Of a stretch of DNA of 32,151 nt, positions 17,483-25,491 are shown in pieces. The translations under genes were made by a program, and so were the position numbers. Numbering within the stretch: position 1 is the first letter of the stretch; each line of letters begins with the position of its first letter. Under the pieces are notes generated by a model that worked only from the letters and a program-made list of their open reading frames with translations, was not told where the DNA came from and ran no database searches. The stretch covers positions 1 through 32,151 of the forward strand of contig JALZVW010000119.1 of assembly GCA_023301745.1 (NCBI GenBank). The letters run 5' to 3'. Source of the stretch: Arenicella sp. (GTDB taxonomy: Bacteria; Pseudomonadota; Gammaproteobacteria; Arenicellales; Arenicellaceae).

Positions 17483-18400
17483 CTAGCCAATAGCGAGCCG
17501 TAGTCGGTCCCATGCATAGTGGTCAACCAGCATCACGGCAAATAGGTACATCAGGTACTTAATCGAGTAAACAAACGTGGTTCTCGAAAGCTCGTCACTA
17601 TAGTTTTTGTAAAGCTTAAGCACGTAATACATAAATCGTGCATTTAAATAAAGCGCGCCGATCAAGTAGATACCGCCAAACATATGAATACTAAATGGCA
17701 TCAGCGTGACCGCGACCAATATGTAGGTATAGAGCAGTATTTGCAGCCGAGTAAACTCTTCGCCATGCGTGACTGGCAACATAGGCACGCCGGCGGCGGC
17801 GTACTCTTCACGGCGATACAAGGCTAAGGCCCAGAAATGTGGCGGAGTCCACGCGAAGATAATCAGAAACAACAGACAACCTTCGGCGGTAATCGAGCCA
17901 GTCATTGCAACCCAACCTAGAAGAGGTGGGGCGGCACCGGCGGCACCACCAATCACAATATTCTGTGGGCTCGCTGGTTTCAAAAAGACCGTGTAAATGA
18001 TGCCGTATCCGACCATCGAGATGAAGGTTAAGATTGCCGTTAAGTCATTGACCCAGCGAACCAATACCAACATACCCAAGAAGCATAGCAATGCGGCGAA
18101 GATGATAGCCTGCCATACATTCAGACCACCGGTTGCCAACGGCCGATTCTGAGTGCGCGCCATAATCGCGTCGGCTCGCATGTCGATAATCTGATTCATA
18201 GCAGCACCCGAAGACGCCGCTAAACCAATGCCTAGTGAGGCCATTAGCACGGTGAACAAATCAGGCATGCCTTGCACCGCGAGCAACATGCCGACAAAGG
18301 CCGTGAACACAATCAGCATTACAACCCTAGGCTTAGTCAGGTCGTAGTATTGCTGTATTGCGCCACTTAATGATTTATTTAGAGTATCGGTTTCAGACAT
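17483..18400 (-). CDS. ctaB: protoheme IX farnesyltransferase (heme O synthase)
   Basis: UbiA-family membrane prenyltransferase converting heme B to heme O. The active-site motif NxxxDxxxD is seen as Asn69, Asp73 and Asp77 in MNQIIDMRADAIMARTQNRP. A second Asp-containing cytoplasmic loop is replaced by the usual YRREEYAAAGVPMLP. Roughly eight or nine helices and 305 residues fit CtaB/CyoE. It closes the oxidase cluster. Normally ctaA, encoding the next enzyme (heme A synthase), lies directly upstream in gammaproteobacterial clusters. Here only 38 nt separate ctaB from the thioredoxin-like gene, and ctaA is absent. Confidence 0.96.
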   Translation of the reverse strand: MSETDTLNKSLSGAIQQYYDLTKPRVVMLIVFTAFVGMLLAVQGMPDLFTVLMASLGIGLAASSGAAMNQIIDMRADAIMARTQNRPLATGGLNVWQAIIFAALLCFLGMLVLVRWVNDLTAILTFISMVGYGIIYTVFLKPASPQNIVIGGAAGAAPPLLGWVAMTGSITAEGCLLFLIIFAWTPPHFWALALYRREEYAAAGVPMLPVTHGEEFTRLQILLYTYILVAVTLMPFSIHMFGGIYLIGALYLNARFMYYVLKLYKNYSDELSRTTFVYSIKYLMYLFAVMLVDHYAWDRLRLAIG

Positions 18401-18438
18401 GATTTTTCATTATACAGGGGTTATGAACTGTAACTGGG

Positions 18439-19068
18439 CTAGCCTATTTGAGAGGTCTTCAGCAAACGCTTGATGTCTTTTTGAATCGCGCCTGGATCGG
18501 CGGTCGCAGGGTAACTGATCATCAAGTTACCCGCCGGGTCGATAATGTAGAAACGATCTTTTTCGGCCTCAATTGGCGCGTCGTCTAACTTCAAAACTTG
18601 AGTCCATTTATCAAAGTTCAGCTTCTCAATCGCGTAGGTTTCAATTGGGCTGTACTTGGCATCAAGATCTTTAGCCACTGAGTCACTCAAGCCAGTGTGA
18701 ATAAACACCGTGCGCAAGCGAGTCATATTGTTATTTTGCATGAAACGCAATTGACGAATTTTCAATATATTGTCTTCACACGCCGTTGAGCATTCGCCAT
18801 CGGCCTTGACCATTAATACCCATTGCCGACGAAAAGAGTCGAGCTCAACAGGCCCATCAGGGCTTATCATCTCGAGATTCTCGACCGGTCGTGCCGGGCG
18901 ATACAAGTCGCCATAGTTATTAAAACTTGTCGGCTTATACAAAAATGCGCCCGCGACTGGCGCGGCAAACACCACAAACACCAGAATCATTTGCACACGA
19001 TTCCACAGCAGTGTTTTGCTCGATGAAGCGCTATTACTCGGGTCTGCGTTTTGATTATTATCGGTCAT
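18439..19068 (-). CDS. membrane-anchored thioredoxin-like oxidase assembly protein
   Basis: A 209-residue protein with one N-terminal helix (about 25-43) and a periplasmic thioredoxin-like domain. Cys93 and Cys97 form CSTAC, matching the CxxxC copper-binding or redox motif of SCO1/SenC. Flanking elements are LDSFRRQWVLMVKADG (strand before the motif) and DRFYIIDPAGNLMISYPA (typical C-terminal strand pair). Uncharacterised proteins of this kind sit between SURF1 and ctaA in pseudomonad-type cox clusters. With no separate SCO gene visible here, delivery of copper to CuA by this protein is plausible but unproven. The typical SCO metal-ligand histidine is not obvious. Confidence 0.72.
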   Translation of the reverse strand: MTDNNQNADPSNSASSSKTLLWNRVQMILVFVVFAAPVAGAFLYKPTSFNNYGDLYRPARPVENLEMISPDGPVELDSFRRQWVLMVKADGECSTACEDNILKIRQLRFMQNNNMTRLRTVFIHTGLSDSVAKDLDAKYSPIETYAIEKLNFDKWTQVLKLDDAPIEAEKDRFYIIDPAGNLMISYPATADPGAIQKDIKRLLKTSQIG

Positions 19069-19090
19069 AATATTTAAATCTATTTATTCG

Positions 19091-19184
19091 AGAGCCTCAG
19101 CTTACTAATTATAGAGCCTCAGCTTTTTAACTACAGAGCCTCAGCTTATTTTACAATAGCCTCAGCGTTTCTTAAAAGAGCCTC
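19091..19184. repeat. 22-23 bp degenerate tandem repeat at the SURF1 3' end
   Basis: The core AGAGCCTCAGCTT recurs at 19091, 19113 and 19135. A diverged copy (AGCCTCAGCG) lies at 19158 and a partial AGAGCCTC at 19177. The last copies run into the SURF1 coding end, so its stop codon TGA is part of a repeat unit (GCTGAGGCT on the - strand). The array fills the gap to the thioredoxin-like gene. Confidence 0.9.
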
Positions 19185-19935
19185 TAAAAAGAAGCACTAA
19201 ACACGCAATAAAAAAGGCCGCCGCCATGGCAAACCATTGAAAGGCATAGCCTTGGTGTTTCGCTACCCATTGATCACTGATCTGGGGCCACTTTCGCACT
19301 AAGCCGTTGTTATCACCAGCGTCGGGCGCCAATTCTACCACTAATGGAAATACTTGCGCCGCTAAAACACTAGCAACGTCTGATATCGGCAAATACTGCC
19401 AAACCGAGCCATCGGCCACTGAGTATTTGTCGTTCCATAATGGCGGTTTAGCCGGGGCTTTGTTTAATCGCCCCGTTAGCGTGACTTGAGCTGGGCTAGT
19501 CGCAATATCAGGCACCACCTCACGAGACTGACCAACCGAGACCCAACCCCGGCCAACCATTACAAGTAACTCGCTGTTGGCTATTTGAAACGGAGTAAAG
19601 ACTTGATAACCCACTTGGCCGTTGACGACTTGGTTGTCGACGAAAATATCACTCTCGGTAAGATATTGGCCATTGAGTGATACTTGGCGAAAGCGCAAAC
19701 CCTCGACATCGGAATCGGAATCGGAATCGGAATCAAGGGCCAAGCTAGATAAGGGCACTGACGCTTGTTGCGCTCTAGATTCAAGCTGGCGAACGAGTTC
19801 GCGTTTTTGATCAGCTCGATCGAGCTGCCACCAGCCCAAGCTCAGCATACACATGACCAAGCCTATGCCAACAATGCACAATAACGGCTTGCGCCAGACC
19901 GGCACAACAATGGGTAATTCATCGCTCATTCGCAA
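19162..19935 (-). CDS. SURF1-family cytochrome oxidase assembly factor
   Basis: SURF1/Shy1 family, 257 residues, involved in heme A insertion into subunit I. Two membrane helices bracket a periplasmic domain: helix 1 near 17-35 (LCIVGIGLVMCMLSLGWWQLDRA) and helix 2 near 232-250. The signature WWQLDRADQKRELV follows helix 1. FRQVSLNGQY and GYQVFTPFQ with VMVGRGWV are conserved core strands. The usual C-terminal HxxYAFQWFAMA motif is present (KHQGYAFQWFAMAAAF). The periplasmic domain contains a run of four to five Asp-Ser pairs encoded by a hexanucleotide repeat. The 3' end is embedded in a separate tandem repeat. Confidence 0.93.
   Translation of the reverse strand: MRMSDELPIVVPVWRKPLLCIVGIGLVMCMLSLGWWQLDRADQKRELVRQLESRAQQASVPLSSLALDSDSDSDSDVEGLRFRQVSLNGQYLTESDIFVDNQVVNGQVGYQVFTPFQIANSELLVMVGRGWVSVGQSREVVPDIATSPAQVTLTGRLNKAPAKPPLWNDKYSVADGSVWQYLPISDVASVLAAQVFPLVVELAPDAGDNNGLVRKWPQISDQWVAKHQGYAFQWFAMAAAFFIACLVLLFRGSFKKR
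19709..19734 (-). repeat. hexanucleotide repeat inside SURF1
   Basis: TCGGAA occurs four times in perfect tandem (19709-19732) plus two further bases. On the coding strand it encodes alternating Asp-Ser residues (LDSDSDSDSDVEG) between the first conserved block and GLRFRQV. A change in copy number would add or remove Asp-Ser pairs in frame. Confidence 0.95.
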
Positions 19936-20042
19936 CTCGTTGACTCAAATAAGGTAAACTTCGCGCACCATAGCACAGACACTGTAATTCTGGCTAAGCC
20001 TAGCGGCGTATACTCAAAACTGACTTCCTAAATAGGCCCACT

Positions 20043-20309
20043 ATGATCACCATCGTTATTGTTGTACTTCTCCTAGCCATGCTAGCCAGCTTGGGTGTTG
20101 GCCTTTTCCACCTGCTTAAGTCACCAGATGAACGAGATAAAGGAGGCCAGCTCGTCACAGCGCTGACCTGGCGCATTGGCATTTGGGTGGTTCTCTTTGG
20201 TTTCATTGTCTTGGCGATGAAAATGGGTTGGATAACGCCAAGTAATTCGGTTCACCCACAAAAATTCAATGAAGCGCAACAAGAACGTATTGATAAACAA
20301 AAAGGCTAA
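20043..20309 (+). CDS. twin-transmembrane DUF2909-family protein
   Basis: An 88-residue inner-membrane protein with two helices (about 3-24, ITIVIVVLLLAMLASLGVGLF, and 45-63, RIGIWVVLFGFIVLAMKMG). They are joined by a polar loop KSPDERDKGGQLVTAL, and the tail is hydrophilic. This matches DUF2909 proteins found in gammaproteobacterial cox clusters between coxC and SURF1. The function is unknown, and oxidase assembly or stability is inferred from conserved context. It is divergent from SURF1 and converges on coxC, with a bidirectional terminator between them. Confidence 0.83.
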   Translation: MITIVIVVLLLAMLASLGVGLFHLLKSPDERDKGGQLVTALTWRIGIWVVLFGFIVLAMKMGWITPSNSVHPQKFNEAQQERIDKQKG

Positions 20310-20400
20310 CAAGTAGCTACTAAATAGAACGCTAGAACATCAAGATTTAGACTCACGGCCTAGCGTAACAGCCACCAAAAAAAGCCAACAGCCAAGCACA

Positions 20401-20429
20401 AAAAAGGCGTCCAATTGGACGCCTTTTTT
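20401..20429. terminator. bidirectional intrinsic terminator
   Basis: The stem GGCGTCC (20406-20412) pairs perfectly with GGACGCC (20417-20423) around AATT. It is preceded by AAAAA and followed by TTTTTT. Both strands therefore carry a stem plus U-tract, serving the + strand DUF2909 gene and the - strand coxC operon. Confidence 0.95.
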
Positions 20430-20452
20430 CTATTACACTTCTGGTTTCTGAA

Positions 20453-21340
20453 TTACAGAATATAAACGAAGATGAATAGACCAACCCATACGGTATCAAC
20501 GAAATGCCAATACCATGCGCCGGCTTCAAACGCGAAGTGACGTTCGGCTGTGAAATGACCTTTGATGCAGCGAATCAGCACCACCAGCAAAATAAACGCG
20601 CCTAAACATACATGAAAACCATGAAAACCCGTTAGTAAGAAGAAGGTCGAACCATATACACCCGTGCCTAGAGTTAAGCCTAGTTCGGTATAAGCTTCGA
20701 TATACTCTTCAACCTGCAAGAACAAGAACAGTGCGCCAAGAATAACCGTGATCGCCAACCAGATGATCAATTGCACTCGATTGTTAGCACGTAAAGCATG
20801 ATGCGCAATCGTCAGTGTGACACTTGATGCTAGCAACAATAAGGTATTGTAAAGCGGCAGATGCCAAGGATCTACAACGGCAAACTCTGTGCCTTCGGCA
20901 ATGGATGTGGCGCTTGGGTGAATACCAGCAAGCAGCTCAGCGCCTTGGGGGCCGGTCGATGGCCATGATGCCTCAAAGCCAGGCCACAACAACTCGGTAT
21001 CAGCCAACCAAGGAATAGCCAAGGTACGAATGTAGTACAAGGCGCCAAAGAAGGCCGCGAAGAACATGACTTCTGAAAAGATGAACCACGTCATGCCCAT
21101 ACGGAATGACTTATCAACATCCATATTGTAATCGGGGCTTTCTATGATGACCTTACGAAACCAGATGAAAAGCAAAACCGCCATCGCAAGAAAGCCGGCG
21201 CTCATCAATTTAGGCGCGTAGGCGTAACCGTTTAGATAGCTCGCGCCGCCCATTGCAATGCAAAACAATGCAATTGAGGCCAGAAACGGGTAAGCACTCG
21301 CATCTGGAACGAAATAATGGTCTTTAGAGTGTGCAGACAT
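20453..21340 (-). CDS. coxC: cytochrome c oxidase subunit III
   Basis: COX3 family, 295 residues and about seven helices. Recognisable segments are FIFSEVMFFAAFFGALYY (early helices with the conserved Glu), NTLLLLASSVTLTIAHHALR, GSTFFLLTGFHGFHVCLGAF and FEAGAWYWHFVDTVWVGLFI, the last being the universal C-terminal COX3 motif. An insert of about 45 residues (LAIPWLADTELLWPGFEASW...) lies between helices, as in other gammaproteobacterial CoxC. It is the last structural subunit gene of the oxidase operon, immediately before the bidirectional terminator. Confidence 0.97.
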   Translation of the reverse strand: MSAHSKDHYFVPDASAYPFLASIALFCIAMGGASYLNGYAYAPKLMSAGFLAMAVLLFIWFRKVIIESPDYNMDVDKSFRMGMTWFIFSEVMFFAAFFGALYYIRTLAIPWLADTELLWPGFEASWPSTGPQGAELLAGIHPSATSIAEGTEFAVVDPWHLPLYNTLLLLASSVTLTIAHHALRANNRVQLIIWLAITVILGALFLFLQVEEYIEAYTELGLTLGTGVYGSTFFLLTGFHGFHVCLGAFILLVVLIRCIKGHFTAERHFAFEAGAWYWHFVDTVWVGLFIFVYIL

Positions 21341-21378
21341 ATTGGTTTCCTCGTTAATAAACCGTCTTTGGTATTTGT

Positions 21379-21897
21379 TTATTGGCCTGCGTATTTTTCA
21401 TTATCGAAAAACGTGTAGGACAATGTTAGTTCATGTACATCATCTGGCATTTCAGAATCAAGCAAGAACCTAACCGCCATTTCTTTCTCTTCACCAGGCA
21501 GTAACACCTGTTTTGAAAAGCAAAAACATTCAGTCTTTTTAAAATGAAAGCCCGCTCTTGGTGGTGTCACATTGAATGTGGCCATACCCGTAATCGGACG
21601 ATCTGAATAATTTTTCACATAAAAGATAGCTTCTTGTACATCGCCTACTTTTACGTTTAAACCTCGTGTTATCGGTTTGAATTCCCAAGGGAGATTAGAG
21701 TTTGTGTGAGAAGTAAACGTTACCGCCACATCTCGATCTATAATCTCGGCTGAATTTGCCGCCGCTTCTTCAATGATATCGGTCTTGCCACCAAAGCCAG
21801 TTACTTTACAAAAAGCTTCATACAACGGCACCAATGCGTAGCCGAAGCCAAACATGATGACGGTAATTACAACTAGCTTACCTACAAGATTATTCAT
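21379..21897 (-). CDS. ctaG: cytochrome c oxidase copper chaperone CtaG/Cox11
   Basis: Cox11/CtaG family, 172 residues, inserting CuB into subunit I. There is one N-terminal helix (about 7-25), then a periplasmic immunoglobulin-like domain. The copper ligands are Cys124 and Cys126 in ECFCFSKQ, with a further conserved Cys30 near the membrane (YEAFCKVTGFGG). LPWEFKP and YVKNYSD are typical core segments. It sits between coxA and coxC, the standard order, with the 38-residue gene between it and coxA. Confidence 0.96.
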   Translation of the reverse strand: MNNLVGKLVVITVIMFGFGYALVPLYEAFCKVTGFGGKTDIIEEAAANSAEIIDRDVAVTFTSHTNSNLPWEFKPITRGLNVKVGDVQEAIFYVKNYSDRPITGMATFNVTPPRAGFHFKKTECFCFSKQVLLPGEEKEMAVRFLLDSEMPDDVHELTLSYTFFDNEKYAGQ

Positions 21898-21962
21898 TTA
21901 AGACCTACAAATGCGACCGCCACATTAAGCGCTCGGTAATTTAAGACGGGCTAACAACGGCG

Positions 21963-22079
21963 TTAACCCATCTTAATAAAAAATGACGCAATAAATAACA
22001 TTACCGGAATCATGGTGATAAACAACGCCACTTTAGCATTGCTCATTTTTTTACCATTATCGTTATGTTCGTCAGTCAT
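21963..22079 (-). CDS. small membrane protein of the oxidase operon, 38 aa
   Basis: A short reading frame fills the coxA-ctaG gap on the same strand. It encodes a polar N-terminus (MTDEHNDNGKKMSNAK) and one hydrophobic helix (VALFITMIPVMLFIASFF), ending IKMG and a TAA stop. Many gammaproteobacterial cox operons carry a comparable small single-helix assembly protein at exactly this position, which supports the call. The ribosome site is weak (AGGTTG about 10 nt upstream). Translation has not been demonstrated; a small oxidase-associated or assembly subunit is the best inference. Confidence 0.65.
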   Translation of the reverse strand: MTDEHNDNGKKMSNAKVALFITMIPVMLFIASFFIKMG

Positions 22080-22117
22080 TTTTTATTCAACCTGTATTCG
22101 TATTTGAATTTCGCTGC

Positions 22118-23704
22118 CTATTTTATAACAGGCGGCTCGTCAAACGTATGGAACGGCGCAGGAGATGGAACTGTCCATTCTAAACCTTCTGGGTTTTCCC
22201 ACACTTCGGCCGTGGCTTTTTTACCGCCACGCACCGTCGCTACAATAATGTAAACGAATAGAAGCTGCGACAAGCCCAAACCAAACGCGCCAAACGACGA
22301 CCATTGATTAAACTCAGTAAACTGAACCGGGTAATCGGCGTAACGACGCGGCATACCGGCAAGGCCTAAAAAGTGCTGCGGGAAGAACGTAATGTTAAAG
22401 AAAATCGACGTTAGCCAGAAATGAATCTTGCCAAGGCTTTCGTTATACATGTGGCCAGTCCATTTCGGTAGCCAGAAGAACGCGCCGCCCATCATCGCCA
22501 TTACCGCGCCAGAAAACAGCACATAGTGAAAGTGAGCCACTACAAAGTAGGTGTCGTGATACTGAAAGTCAGCTGGCGTAATCGCCAACATCAAGCCAGA
22601 CAAGCCGCCTAATGTGAACAAGAACACCACACCAATGGCATACAACATAGGTGTTTCAAAGGTCATTGAACCGCGCCACATTGTGGTCACCCAGTTAAAG
22701 ACTTTCACACCAGTTGGCACTGAAATCAACATGGTTGCATACATGAAGAACAGCTCGCCTTGTAGCGGCATGCCCACAGTAAACATGTGATGCGCCCACA
22801 CAATGAACGACAAGAAGGCGATCGCTGCGGTGGCGAATACCATTGAGCTGTAACCAAACAAAGGCTTACGCGCAAAGGTAGGAATGATGTGCGAGATGAT
22901 GCCAAAAGCCGGCAAAATCATAATGTAGACTTCTGGGTGACCAAAGAACCAGAAAATGTGTTGATACAATACCGGATCACCACCGCCTGCTGGGTTAAAG
23001 AACGCAGTGCCAAAATGGCGATCAGTCAGCAACATGGTTACTGCGCCAGCAAATACAGGCATTACGGCGATAAGCAAGAAAGCGGTGATCAGCCATGTCC
23101 ACACGAACATAGGCATTTTCATTAATGTCATGCCAGGGGCACGCATGTTCAATACCGTTACAATCACATTGATCGCGCCCATGATCGAAGAGATGCCCAT
23201 CATGTGAATCGCTACGATACCCATGTCAACACTCATGCCGCCTTGGATCGTTAGTGGGGCATACAGAGTCCAACCAGAGGCGGGGGCACCGCCGGGCACG
23301 AAGAAGCTCGATAGCAAAATAGTGAAGGCAAATGGAAGAATCCAGAAACTCCAGTTATTCATACGAGGCAAAGCCATATCTGGCGCGCCAATCATAAGTG
23401 GCAGCATCCAGTTAGCAAAACCAACAAAGCCTGGCATTACGGCCCCAAATACCATGATCAGTGCGTGCACTGTGGTCATTTGGTTGAAAAAGTGAGGGTC
23501 TACAAATTGTAAGCCCGGCTGCCATAGCTCAGCACGAATGACCAACGCCATTGCACCGCCTACAAACAACATAGTTAATGAAAATATTAGATATAAGGTA
23601 CCAATATCTTTATGGTTTGTTGACATGAACCAACGTTGAAAAAACGGAGGCTTATGGTCGTGATCGTCGTGGCCGTGATCGCCAGCGGTCGCTGCATGTG
23701 ACAT
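22118..23704 (-). CDS. coxA: cytochrome c oxidase subunit I
   Basis: Heme-copper oxidase catalytic subunit, 528 residues and twelve helices. His80 ([11 protein letters not shown]) and His393 (HFHYV) ligate the low-spin heme, and His391 ligates the high-spin heme. His256, His305 and His306 ligate CuB, with Tyr260 of GHPEVYI forming the cross-linked His-Tyr pair. Glu258 within the same motif marks the D-channel end of A1-type enzymes. The N-terminus is unusually His/Asp-rich ([18 protein letters not shown]), perhaps a cytoplasmic metal-binding tail. The gene follows coxB by 18 nt on the same strand. The cofactors are expected to be heme a and a3, which requires heme A synthase encoded elsewhere. 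Confidence 0.98.
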   Translation of the reverse strand: MSHAATAGDHGHDDHDHKPPFFQRWFMSTNHKDIGTLYLIFSLTMLFVGGAMALVIRAELWQPGLQFVDPHFFNQMTTVHALIMVFGAVMPGFVGFANWMLPLMIGAPDMALPRMNNWSFWILPFAFTILLSSFFVPGGAPASGWTLYAPLTIQGGMSVDMGIVAIHMMGISSIMGAINVIVTVLNMRAPGMTLMKMPMFVWTWLITAFLLIAVMPVFAGAVTMLLTDRHFGTAFFNPAGGGDPVLYQHIFWFFGHPEVYIMILPAFGIISHIIPTFARKPLFGYSSMVFATAAIAFLSFIVWAHHMFTVGMPLQGELFFMYATMLISVPTGVKVFNWVTTMWRGSMTFETPMLYAIGVVFLFTLGGLSGLMLAITPADFQYHDTYFVVAHFHYVLFSGAVMAMMGGAFFWLPKWTGHMYNESLGKIHFWLTSIFFNITFFPQHFLGLAGMPRRYADYPVQFTEFNQWSSFGAFGLGLSQLLFVYIIVATVRGGKKATAEVWENPEGLEWTVPSPAPFHTFDEPPVIK

Positions 23705-23722
23705 GAATAATCTCCTGTTCTA

Positions 23723-25003
23723 TTAGTTGCGTTTCGCTTTAACGTCGGCTGGCAAAACTATATCGCCAGTGTCGTTACCGAAAGAATTACGTTGATAGGT
23801 AACAACAGCTGCGATTTCTTCGTCACTCAGTTGACCTGCAAATGCTTGCATCGCGGTACCGGCTTTGCCAAACATCACTATTCTTAAATGCTCGTCTACT
23901 GGGCCAGTGGCAATTGCACTGCCGGCAATCGCCGGGAAGACACCCGGTATGCCGTTGCCATCTGCGCCATGACAGGCTGAGCAGCTGGCCGAGACTGATT
24001 CGCCTTTAGCCATCAAGTCTTCTTTAGTCCAGGTTTTAGCTGATGCCTCTGCAGCAGGCTCTTGAGCCGCTTGCGCTGCTGGAACAATCGCTTCTATAAC
24101 AGAGATGACCTTTTCTTGAGGCTTAGTCGCAACAGGCGCTTGTTCAGCCGCTGTCGCGAGCGCTACGTCAGCGCCTTCAAAAGAGCCGCCAGCGGCAACC
24201 CATGCATCAAATTCTTCGCCGGTCACAACCTGCACAACGATTGGCATGAACGCATGGTCTTTGCCACATAATTCAGCACATTGGCCACGGTAAATACCCT
24301 CTTTACCTTTATCAACTTTAAACCAAAGCTCATTGATGTAGCCTGGGATCGCGTCTTTTTTGGTGCCAAAGGCCGGAATCCACCAAGCGTGGATAACGTC
24401 GTTAGCGGTTATAAGAGCACGCACTTTGCGATCAGACGGAACAACCAAAACCTTATCGGTCTCAAGCAAGTAGTTTTCGCCTTGCGGTTGTGCGGTCTCT
24501 TTATTGAACTGGTCAATTTGTTCGCGTGGCGTAGACAGCGTCGCATAAAAGCTGATGTCCTGATCTAAGCCTAAATAGTCATAGCCCCATTTCCACTGAT
24601 AGCCAGTGATTTTAATGGTGAGGTCAGATTTAGTGGTGTCTTCCATTTTGATCAACACTTGAGTTGCCGGCACCGCCATTGCAACCAAAATTATGAATGG
24701 GACGATGGTCCACACGATCTCAACAGAGGTGCTATGGCTAAATTGTGACGGCTCGTAATTCTTGCTCTTGCGATGAGCAAAAATTGAATAGAACATCACA
24801 CCAAACACGGCGACAAAAATGACAACGCAAATCCAGAAGATAAGCATGTGCAAACCGAAAATATCGCGAGCGACTTCAGTAACTGGGTCCTGAAAGTTCA
24901 GACGGTACTCAGCCTGAGCTAAACCACTAAACAAAGTGGCTATAAGGAATGAGCCAAACGCAGATATCTTAGCGAAAGACTTTATGTGTTGAGATAACAC
25001 CAT
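23723..25003 (-). CDS. coxB: cytochrome c oxidase subunit II with fused cytochrome c domain
   Basis: COX2 family, 426 residues. A signal peptide (about 1-31) is followed by two helices (50-76 and 95-117) and then the periplasmic cupredoxin domain. CuA ligands are His205, Cys242, Cys246, His250 and Met253 (GQCAELCGKDHAFM). An Ala/Glu/Pro-rich linker of about 60 residues leads to a C-terminal class I cytochrome c domain with CSACH (341-345) and a likely axial Met385. The fusion gives the oxidase an intrinsic electron-entry heme, as in caa3-type enzymes. GGAG lies 11 nt upstream of the ATG. It is the first gene of the operon, preceded by a long AT-rich promoter region. Confidence 0.97.
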   Translation of the reverse strand: MVLSQHIKSFAKISAFGSFLIATLFSGLAQAEYRLNFQDPVTEVARDIFGLHMLIFWICVVIFVAVFGVMFYSIFAHRKSKNYEPSQFSHSTSVEIVWTIVPFIILVAMAVPATQVLIKMEDTTKSDLTIKITGYQWKWGYDYLGLDQDISFYATLSTPREQIDQFNKETAQPQGENYLLETDKVLVVPSDRKVRALITANDVIHAWWIPAFGTKKDAIPGYINELWFKVDKGKEGIYRGQCAELCGKDHAFMPIVVQVVTGEEFDAWVAAGGSFEGADVALATAAEQAPVATKPQEKVISVIEAIVPAAQAAQEPAAEASAKTWTKEDLMAKGESVSASCSACHGADGNGIPGVFPAIAGSAIATGPVDEHLRIVMFGKAGTAMQAFAGQLSDEEIAAVVTYQRNSFGNDTGDIVLPADVKAKRN

Positions 25004-25491
25004 AATTAGAGGTACTCCAATTAAAACTTAAATTCGTAGAAAAACCATTAAATTCAACAACTTGAGAATAAATTAAATCAAAGTCTGAGATTTCGATTTA
25101 ACTCGACTACTTTAACACGATCTATCACTGAGAAATTCACTGCTGTGAAGGTCGTAAGCATGATTAATACTATTGAGTATTCAGCCCAAGTTGAGGCGCA
25201 CGAAAGGTATCACACGGGCCACTGAGCTTCAACAATTAAGGCTCTGATTGTTAAGAAAAGTTTACCCTTGACTGGATTTTCAATCTACCGCCAATGTTAC
25301 TCAGCGAGCATTGCGAATTGGCGGTGAAAATCGCCGAGCGCGGCCTATTAATCGCCGAGCGCGGTCTATTAACCGAAGAACGCGCCCTATTAATCGCCGT
25401 GCGAGCCCTACTAGTAAGGCGACAAGTCACACAAACGTAGCCAAAAGCAATGATTTCAATCAGTGGCGCCCGACCAACGGGGCTTATTATC
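25004..25491. other. non-coding region between bioB and coxB
   Basis: The coxB promoter should lie in the AT-rich 25004-25130 part, but I see no convincing -35/-10 pair. A dyad AATACT-ATTG-AGTATT lies at 25166-25181. The distal half carries the 21-bp tandem repeat at 25329-25412. The repeat leaves frames open on both strands, but neither has a ribosome site or a recognisable product. Confidence 0.6.
25329..25412. repeat. 21-bp tandem repeat, four copies
   Basis: The units start at 25329, 25350, 25371 and 25392. The first two differ at one base (AATCGCCGAGCGCGG[C/T]CTATT), and the last two are more diverged. The unit is much richer in GC than the surrounding spacer. Its length is a multiple of three, so both strands stay open as Arg-rich heptads. 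Confidence 0.93.
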
